Shown here piece after piece: positions 34,451-39,882 of a stretch of 64,000 nucleotides of DNA (position 1 is the stretch's first letter; every line of letters starts with the position of its first letter). The stretch comes from a virus, in the IMG/VR virus record IMGVR_UViG_3300044940_000489, positions 1 to 64,000 of that record. The stretch is one strand, 5' to 3'. The position numbers and the translations under genes are program-made. Below the pieces are notes generated by a model, which worked only from the letters and a program-made list of their open reading frames with translations, was not told the DNA's origin and made no database searches.

Positions 34451-34816
34451 ATGAAGAGAGTAAAATTTTCGACTAACACTGAGACAGGCATTAAGTATAC
34501 AAAAACGGTGGACTCATCAAGCGGTCCGGTCTATGCGGAATACAACCCATCTACAAATTTAGTTAGAGTTGTATCGGCAGCTAGCGGAAGCACAGTATTT
34601 GCTCCGGGTACTGATGTGGGCCTGGCGCTTCAGATTATTGAAGGCGGGGGACAGACTCCATCTGTTGTCGCTCGTGCGCTACTTGTTAAGGCTGGGGTTT
34701 CATTTGACCGCGAAACTAGAATTCGTAGATCAGTTGATAATTTTGGAGCAAGTGCAGTATTGCCAGGCACGGCGGCCTCACTAGTTACAGGGAGCCTGCT
34801 GGAAACCTTGGATTAA
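34451..34816 (+). CDS. Small protein of unknown function
   Basis: The 121-residue product follows AGGAGGAGATAAA, one of the strongest ribosome sites in the island. It is beta-rich at the N-terminus (KRVKFSTNTETGIKYTKTVD, VYAEYNPSTNLVRVVSAASG) and has Ala/Leu helices later. No membrane segment, no recognised family. A terminator-like hairpin follows. Strong translation signal suggests a major product, perhaps a small structural or inhibitor protein. Confidence 0.55.
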   Translation: MKRVKFSTNTETGIKYTKTVDSSSGPVYAEYNPSTNLVRVVSAASGSTVFAPGTDVGLALQIIEGGGQTPSVVARALLVKAGVSFDRETRIRRSVDNFGASAVLPGTAASLVTGSLLETLD

Positions 34817-34836
34817 AATTGTTGCTTGGTAGATTT

Positions 34837-34866
34837 AAAAGCGGCTCTCTAAGGGGTGCCGCTTTT
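34837..34866 (+). terminator. Terminator-like hairpin
   Basis: Nine-base stem AAAAGCGGC / GCCGCTTTT with a 12-base loop, ending in TTTTGAATTT. The T run is short. It lies 20 bp after the stop at 34816 and overlaps the 5' region of the next small gene, so it may also affect that gene's translation. Confidence 0.5.
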
Positions 34867-34873
34867 GAATTTA

Positions 34874-35119
34874 ATGGGACACATGAAAAAACGTATTATT
34901 ATTGATTCCTTCTATCTTTCAAGCGATGAGGGGCTTGAGCGCGGCCAGCAAATTACTGGTTTACCGAAATCAGAGCTGATTGAGCTGGTTGGCATATTTG
35001 GACGCCAAAGCTCTCGAGCTGGATTAGTGCGCGGTGAAATCGTAGTGTACGATGACGGCAGTGGTGTTCTGAGGCATCACTTTAATAAGAAGACAATACT
35101 TAAGTTTAATCATGAATAG
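34874..35119 (+). CDS. Small protein, unknown
   Basis: Product of 81 residues if started at ATG 34874; ATG 34883 (MKKRIIIDSF) and GTG 34856 are alternatives, none with a clear ribosome site. Contains YLSSDEGLERGQQITGLPKS and a C-terminal VVYDDGSGVLRHHFNKK. The end overlaps the next small gene (ATGAATAG). No family recognised. Confidence 0.4.
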   Translation: MGHMKKRIIIDSFYLSSDEGLERGQQITGLPKSELIELVGIFGRQSSRAGLVRGEIVVYDDGSGVLRHHFNKKTILKFNHE

Positions 35120-35258
35120 CCGAAGAAGAATAGACCACTTCAATACTTGTCTGACGATTCTTAGTGAGGGGGAGAATTTTAATCATTTAGTGCGCAACAC
35201 AAACTTCACAACAGTATCCTCAAGGGAGCACAATCTAGCGATCCCGATTGACTTTTAA
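35112..35258 (+). CDS. Small protein (48 residues), unknown
   Basis: ATG 35112 overlaps the previous stop (ATGAATAG). The product begins MNSRRRIDHFNTCLTILSEG and ends in LAIPIDF. No ribosome site is needed if coupled. An IS derivative begins 24 bp after the stop, so the downstream context may have been altered. Function unknown. Confidence 0.3.
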   Translation: MNSRRRIDHFNTCLTILSEGENFNHLVRNTNFTTVSSREHNLAIPIDF

Positions 35259-35281
35259 ACCTATGTCGGGTTAGAATTTAT

Positions 35282-35567
35282 TATAAGGTCAAAAGAAAAC
35301 CCATGACTTTAGTCGTGGGATGAATTTTGAAACAAGGTAATATATAATAAGTTTCTTCAAAGTGATGCATAAAATAGTGACAGAGAACCAAATCACTAAT
35401 TTATGCATTGAAGACAAAAGTCTTCAATATAATGAAGAATGTTGTATTAAAACAGCAACTTGGAGGAGAGGGCAGCCCTCCAAGGATAAATAAAGCCTGT
35501 GGAGCGATCAACGGTAGTTGGAGCTATGAAGCAGGAACCCCATGCCTTTAGTCGTGGGAGCTGTCAG
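35282..35567 (+). mobile_element. Short IS200/IS605-type derivative (PATE-like), omega RNA-bearing, copy B
   Basis: 286 bp, close match to copy A at 20477-20762 across the whole length. Follows a TTTAT target at 35277-35281. The left-end hairpin is around CCCATGACTTTAGTCGTGGG, then the 14-bp stem (one mismatch here: AAAATAG versus CTAATTT) and the ATTGAAGAC/GTCTTCAAT stem, the tnpB 3' remnant, and the right end CCCCATGCCTTTAGTCGTGG then GAGCTGTCAG. A guide would start at 35568 (AAAGCTATACGTGATTAAAT). Confidence 0.8.
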
Positions 35568-35585
35568 AAAGCTATACGTGATTAA

Positions 35586-35825
35586 ATGGATAGAAGCAGA
35601 GGCCAACGCGTGAAGACCGGATATCTTGTTGTATATTTGGACCAAGAGTTCGACGAGGCGCTATTGGCTGGGCAAATTTACCCAACGCGACAAACCGCAA
35701 TAGATTTTCTTCAGAGGCGGGCCAACCTGCTAAACTCTATGCAGCACGCCGAGATATATTGCATTGTATTAGAGGACAAAACTGACGCTAAAATAATGCC
35801 AATTACAAAAAGGAGCCACAATTGA
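35586..35825 (+). CDS. Small protein, unknown
   Basis: 79 residues from ATG 35586, 18 bp after the IS derivative. Contains TGYLVVYLDQEFDEALLAGQ and an Arg-rich helix (FLQRRANLLNSMQHAEIY). The TGA overlaps the next TTG start. No ribosome site is clear, perhaps because the IS insertion replaced the leader. No family recognised. Confidence 0.4.
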   Translation: MDRSRGQRVKTGYLVVYLDQEFDEALLAGQIYPTRQTAIDFLQRRANLLNSMQHAEIYCIVLEDKTDAKIMPITKRSHN

Positions 35826-36061
35826 GCTACAAGTTAATGTGCGATTGCAAAAAAGCATTTGCCGCTGCAGGAAACCTATCGGGCGACAAGTACAGAAGAA
35901 CGACTATGGTCGTAACTAAGAGCAAGGATGGCGAGACTTGCGATTATTGCGGGTACTATGTTTTTAAAGACTACGGGAATCCAAGAGAGACGATTATTAG
36001 GCCGCTAGACTTCAAAAGAAAAAAAGCCGCCATAACTGACTGGCACCGACAAGACGAATAG
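35822..36061 (+). CDS. Small cysteine-containing protein, possible zinc-binding
   Basis: 79 residues from TTG 35822 after AAAGGAGCCAC. Cysteines are arranged as C-D-C near residue 8 and C-D-Y-C near residue 40 (TCDYCGYYVF), a pattern compatible with a small treble-clef or zinc ribbon. Otherwise basic. Coupled to the previous gene. Function unknown. Confidence 0.45.
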   Translation: MSYKLMCDCKKAFAAAGNLSGDKYRRTTMVVTKSKDGETCDYCGYYVFKDYGNPRETIIRPLDFKRKKAAITDWHRQDE

Positions 36062-36122
36062 AAGGCATAGTGAGATTAGAAATCATCAAAAACTTTTGTG
36101 ACGCATACAGCGATTAAGTATC

Positions 36123-36374
36123 ATGAATAAACGTAAGCAGATAAGGGATATCCTAAATCTCACTGAGGTACGTACTAGTTACGGAGAATCTCTTTTTGCA
36201 AGCTCCGGCTTTTCTAAAAATACAAACGCCACTAAACTTAAGAGATATGTCATATACGGTAACACGAAAGTCAGTAAATCTATTTTAGAATATATTCAAT
36301 TTGAAGTACTGCCATATCCAGTGCAGCGCTGCATAGATTTAATATATCAAACAATACAAGAGTATGACGACTGA
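36123..36374 (+). pseudogene. Small gene truncated by IS insertion
   Basis: The frame starts MNKRKQIRDILNLTEVRTSY, like the other MKKR/MNKR small genes here, and reads 83 residues to a TGA whose bases belong to the IS right end (CTGACAG begins at 36371). The original gene therefore probably extended further and its end is lost or lies beyond the IS. The encoded part looks coding and helical at its end (RCIDLIYQTIQEYDD). Confidence 0.45.
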
Positions 36375-37639
36375 CAGCTCCCACGACTAAAGTCATGGGG
36401 TTCCTGCTTCATAGCTCCAACTACCGTTGATCGCTCCACAGGCTTTATTTATGCTTGGAGGGCTGACCTCTCCTCCAAGTGTTCGCATTAATGCGAAACG
36501 TTTTATATTTTTTGCTGCTAATATATCCCTATCATGGGTAGTACCACATGACGAGCATGTCCAAAACCTGTCTTTCAGGGCTAAACTATCATTCTTAGCT
36601 CCGCAAGTACAGGTTTTTGAACTAGCATCAAACCTACCAATCTGTATGACATTTTTGCCATACCAATCGGCCTTATACTTAACCATACTGACGAATTTTG
36701 ACCAACTAACCGAGCTAATTGACTTGGCTAAACGGCTATTTTTCATCATCCCAGAGATGTTTAAATCTTCAAAGCATAAAGCGGCAATTTGGTTCTCTGT
36801 CACCAATTTATGCGATAATTTATGAAGAAAATCATCTCTCTGGTTGGTTATTTTTTCATATGTTTTTGCTAACTTAATTCTTGCTTTTTCTCTGTTTTGA
36901 GATCCTTTTTGTTTTTTTGATAATTCCTTATGCCTTTTGACAATTTTCTTTTCTGCTTTTTCTAAAAACTTAGGGTTAGGAATTTTTGTACCGTTAGATA
37001 AAACTAAGAAATCTTTAATTCCTAAATCAATACCTAAAGTATTGTTTTCATTGATTTTTTGTTTGTTAGGCAATTCTAAGCCATCTTCAACTAAAATTGA
37101 AATATAGCATTTATTAGTTTTTGATTTAGAAACTGTACAGGTTTTAATGGCGCCTTGAAACTTGCGATCTTTAGCAAACTTAACATATTTCAATTTTGGG
37201 ATGAATACTTGGTACTCTTCAAAATCTACTTTAACTCCTTGTGGAAAATGACAAGATGCCTTACTTCTTCTCTTTGCCTTAAACTTTGGGGAGTCTGAAT
37301 TTTTTCTAAAAAAGTTAATAAATGCTTTATCTAGATTTTTTAAAGATGCTTGCAAACTTTGCGAATAAACATCATTTAACCATCCAAATTCTTCTTGTTT
37401 TTTAAGTTTTGTTAATTTTTTAATTAAATCAAAACAAGATAGATTTGTTTTATCTTGTTGATATTGTTTAGTTTTTTGTTCTAGCCCCCAATTATAAATA
37501 AAACGTGCAGCCCCAAAAAACTGCTCTAGTTTTTTGGCTTGCTCTACAGTTGGGTATATTCTATATTTATAAGATCTAATCATATATATTATGCTGCACC
37601 AAACTTATTAACACCACTATTATATCATTTGGTATTTTC
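36371..37639 (-). mobile_element. IS200/IS605-type element with intact tnpB, no tnpA
   Basis: 1269 bp read on the minus strand. The left boundary follows TTTAT (37640-37644) with GAAAATACCAAA, and the right end is CCCCATGACTTTAGTCGTGG, then GAGCTGTCAG at 36371. It carries tnpB only; there is no Y1 transposase tnpA in the window. Compared with the deleted copy at 30222-30531, about 45 bp including the left-end hairpin are missing after the ACCAAA, so mobilisation by a Y1 transposase may be impaired. The right-end guide would be TCGTCATACTCTTGTATTGT. Confidence 0.8.
36393..37583 (-). CDS. tnpB: TnpB RNA-guided nuclease (IS200/IS605 OrfB)
   Basis: 396 residues. N-terminal helix-turn-helix/WED part (RSYKYRIYPTVEQAKKLEQF, then FGAARFIYNWGLE), then a RuvC-like nuclease with all three acidic positions: Asp in GIDLGIKDF (about 191), Glu in ALCFEDLNISG (about 269) and Asp in THDRDILAAKN (about 353). 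The zinc ribbon is complete (CTCGAKN...CSSCGTT, about 331-350). TnpB cuts double-stranded DNA next to a TAM using an omega RNA from the element's right end. The TAM inferred from the insertion boundaries here is TTTAT. No inactivating changes were seen. Confidence 0.9.
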   Translation of the reverse strand: MIRSYKYRIYPTVEQAKKLEQFFGAARFIYNWGLEQKTKQYQQDKTNLSCFDLIKKLTKLKKQEEFGWLNDVYSQSLQASLKNLDKAFINFFRKNSDSPKFKAKRRSKASCHFPQGVKVDFEEYQVFIPKLKYVKFAKDRKFQGAIKTCTVSKSKTNKCYISILVEDGLELPNKQKINENNTLGIDLGIKDFLVLSNGTKIPNPKFLEKAEKKIVKRHKELSKKQKGSQNREKARIKLAKTYEKITNQRDDFLHKLSHKLVTENQIAALCFEDLNISGMMKNSRLAKSISSVSWSKFVSMVKYKADWYGKNVIQIGRFDASSKTCTCGAKNDSLALKDRFWTCSSCGTTHDRDILAAKNIKRFALMRTLGGEVSPPSINKACGAINGSWSYEAGTP

Positions 37640-37754
37640 ATAAAAATTAGGTTTTTAAGCTAAGTGCTTGTTTTTATTAAGATTTTATATGGTTATTTAT
37701 TGTACTATTTATTTTTTAGGGCCTGTAATTTGCATTAAATTTAGGTATTATTTA
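37640..37754 (-). repeat. 115-bp segment between IS ends, copy 2
   Basis: About 90% similar to 30108-30221. It separates the tnpB element's left boundary from a right-end-like palindrome at 37755-37793. Very AT-rich, no gene. Its recurrence between IS ends at two loci suggests a duplicated tandem arrangement or mobilisation of the segment. Confidence 0.6.
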
Positions 37755-37793
37755 CTGACAGCTCCCATGCCTTTAGGCGTGGGAGCATGTCAG
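37755..37793 (-). repeat. Solo right-end palindrome of the IS element
   Basis: The 39-bp sequence is an almost perfect palindrome: CTGACA...CCCA-GCC-TTTA-GGC-TGGG...TGTCAG. Its minus-strand 3' side (GGGAGCTGTCAG) equals the IS right end and is followed by the 115-bp segment. No left end or tnpB accompanies it on the other side. It sits 21 bp beyond the stop of the homing endonuclease gene. Confidence 0.55.
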
Positions 37794-37813
37794 TCAAAAA
37801 ATGGCATTCAATT

Positions 37814-39298
37814 CTAGGTTAGTGCCAAAGACCAACGCTTCTTGCCGCAATTCCATATTCTAAAATAGCCCTGCTCTAGCCTTAGCTGATGCTCAGTCTT
37901 TCCTGTTGTACGCTCTTGAGCCGTCTTTTTAAGAGATTGCTTGGAGTATCTATTGGGCCCCTTAATGTAGCTATAATCTGGCTTCATGTCTTCTTCCATA
38001 GTGAAGCCGCAAGCCTCGTAGACAGCGCCGTCGCTTATAGAGTTATCGGACCAAGTTATAATGGTCTTGTAGCGCATACGGATCAGACTTGGCACCGAAT
38101 GAGAGATTAATTTCTTGGCACCGCCAACAATACTTATTCCTGATTTAAAGCAGAGGCGATTCAGTACTATTTGGCCCGATCCTGATCCCCTGTGGTGTTT
38201 GCCGTAGGTGACTACGCCGACAATCTCTTCTTTATGTAATAGACCTACGGCATATTGAATTGAATTCGGGGCACCCTGAATATGATACTTGTTGAGAAAG
38301 GCTTTGGCCTCCGGAGCCACTATCTCGCGTGCATCACAATCTCTTGCGTATATTTTTTTATTTATTCCTAGCTTAGAAGACAAGTAGCCCTTTACTTGGT
38401 CTTTTCTGTCTCGCCACTGGTCTTCAAAAATGTGTATAACCTGCTTAATACCATTAGCCTTAGCTAGCTTGTTCTTATTAATGTGATAGTTTGGCCCCTT
38501 TCCCGTAGCTTCCGAATGCCAGTAAAGGCCGTTATACTCGATTCCGATATTGAGATCCGGAATATAAATATCAATTTCTAATTCGCGACCAAACTTTTTG
38601 CGATTTAGTGCATTAATGCCCAAAGAGCGTACCCATTCAAATAGCTCTACCTCACACTCTGATGTGCCAGTCATGTATCCAATGTTTGCGGCGCTAAATG
38701 CCTGGTCCACCATTCCAAGATCTGAAAGATATTTGGCTGCTCCGGAATATTTTTTATTAAACTCATTTCGAGTCTTGCACTCGGCCATCTTGTCTACACA
38801 GACATCGAACGTCCATTTTTTGTTGACAGGCTTGCGCGGAGCTTTCGGGATAATCGCTTGAACTTCAGACAGCATGCCAGCTTTTGAGGCGTACATATAC
38901 GCTTGCCTGTATGTTTGCCTAAAGGCTGTATAGCTCTCACATTGCCTAGCAATATCTAATACAGATTCTTTGGTCCACTTTTTATTGTGTGGTATTTTAG
39001 GGCTGGAGCGGAAGACCGATTTTAATTCTTTTAAATATCCGTTCGCAACAGCATGCTTGTAGGCGCCTGAGTATTTCTGTATAAAATCTGATATATTGGC
39101 GGACTCTTCTGTCTTGGATAGTACTAGGTCTTTTGTCCAATTAGTGACCGCCTGATCCATATGCTGGCACACTTGATTGAGCCACCCATTTCTATGCGCA
39201 GCGGCATAGTATGGCCGAGCACGCTTTTCAAACTCTTTGCGAAAAGAATATTTCTTGGCTTCGATTGCGATAGATTCAAGTGTATATTTTTTAGTCAC
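37814..39298 (-). CDS. Vsr-like (EDxHD-type) homing endonuclease with four N-terminal repeats
   Basis: 494 residues. Residues 10-205 hold four repeats of about 45 residues (EFEKRARPYYAAAHRNGWLN; FIQKYSGAYKHAVANGYLKE; FRQTYRQAYMYASKAGMLSE; FNKKYSGAAKYLSDLGMVDQ), probably DNA-binding modules. A Vsr/PD-(D/E)xK-like core follows: ELEIDIYIPDLNIGIEYNGL, then YWHSE, H-x-x-K and IHIFEDQW (about 235-300). The C-terminal 190 residues (REIVAPEAKAFLNKYHIQG...) form an accessory domain common beside this nuclease in phage proteins. It is free-standing at the end of the tail operon, after a terminator. Confidence 0.65.
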   Translation of the reverse strand: MTKKYTLESIAIEAKKYSFRKEFEKRARPYYAAAHRNGWLNQVCQHMDQAVTNWTKDLVLSKTEESANISDFIQKYSGAYKHAVANGYLKELKSVFRSSPKIPHNKKWTKESVLDIARQCESYTAFRQTYRQAYMYASKAGMLSEVQAIIPKAPRKPVNKKWTFDVCVDKMAECKTRNEFNKKYSGAAKYLSDLGMVDQAFSAANIGYMTGTSECEVELFEWVRSLGINALNRKKFGRELEIDIYIPDLNIGIEYNGLYWHSEATGKGPNYHINKNKLAKANGIKQVIHIFEDQWRDRKDQVKGYLSSKLGINKKIYARDCDAREIVAPEAKAFLNKYHIQGAPNSIQYAVGLLHKEEIVGVVTYGKHHRGSGSGQIVLNRLCFKSGISIVGGAKKLISHSVPSLIRMRYKTIITWSDNSISDGAVYEACGFTMEEDMKPDYSYIKGPNRYSKQSLKKTAQERTTGKTEHQLRLEQGYFRIWNCGKKRWSLALT

Positions 39299-39334
39299 AC
39301 TAATATTGTATTATATAATATTTAATTGAGCAAC

Positions 39335-39365
39335 AAAAAAGGCAGCCCAGAGGCTGCCTGTTTTT
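39335..39365 (-). terminator. Strong bidirectional terminator after the tail tube gene
   Basis: Seven-base GC-rich stem GGCAGCC / GGCTGCC with a four-base loop, at 39341-39358, with a T run on both sides (TTTTTT reading minus, TGTTTTT reading plus). It ends the sheath-tube transcription unit and isolates the endonuclease gene. Confidence 0.85.
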
Positions 39366-39389
39366 GTGTTTATCATGTATTTAGAATAA

Positions 39390-39857
39390 TTATGTTCCGC
39401 TGTTCAGATCTGAAGCTCCAGAAGACTCGCCCTGAGATCCTGATTCATCCTCGCTTCGGAGTCCTAGGAACGAAACTTGGAAGGCGGATATTGACCGAGC
39501 GCTTACGTCAGTTGAGTAGCCTACTGGGCGCACACCAACTACAGTCATGATCTGCTTATTGGTTTGACGATCCAAGATCGACAAGCTGATATCTTCATGA
39601 TTCAACAAGTCTTGTAGCTTAGGCAAGGCGGCTGCTACATATGCCCCGTTATCTATGATACGGAATCCAGTAGCCTGGACACTGATGGCTTCTTGGCCTG
39701 CATAAGTAATCTCTGCAGGTGAGAACCGGCCAAGGATGTAGCTTGGGATTGCATCGTAGGCAACGCCCCAGCTGCAGCTTGTGAAGAGGCCCACAATTTT
39801 ACCATTAACGATTAGCTGGGCTCTTGCACCACTAAGAATTTTTTGAGTAGCACCCAT
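39390..39857 (-). CDS. Tail tube protein
   Basis: 155 residues, directly downstream of the sheath gene, which is the normal place of the myovirus tube. Predicted beta-barrel-like strands include ARAQLIVNGKIVGLFTSCSW, ISVQATGFRIIDNGAYVAAA and SLSILDRQTNKQIMTVVGVR. A Ser/Gly-rich tail follows (SGSQGESSGASDLNSGT). It is paralogous to the protein at 1573-2007. The assembled hexameric rings form the inner tube that conducts DNA. A strong terminator follows the stop. Confidence 0.8.
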   Translation of the reverse strand: MGATQKILSGARAQLIVNGKIVGLFTSCSWGVAYDAIPSYILGRFSPAEITYAGQEAISVQATGFRIIDNGAYVAAALPKLQDLLNHEDISLSILDRQTNKQIMTVVGVRPVGYSTDVSARSISAFQVSFLGLRSEDESGSQGESSGASDLNSGT

Positions 39858-39882
39858 TGTAATGACTCCTTATCAATCTCTA

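Noticed and set aside
36371-37793. Complete autonomous IS200/IS605 transposon
   Set aside because: No tnpA (Y1 transposase) gene is present beside tnpB or elsewhere in the window, and the left-end hairpin is missing.
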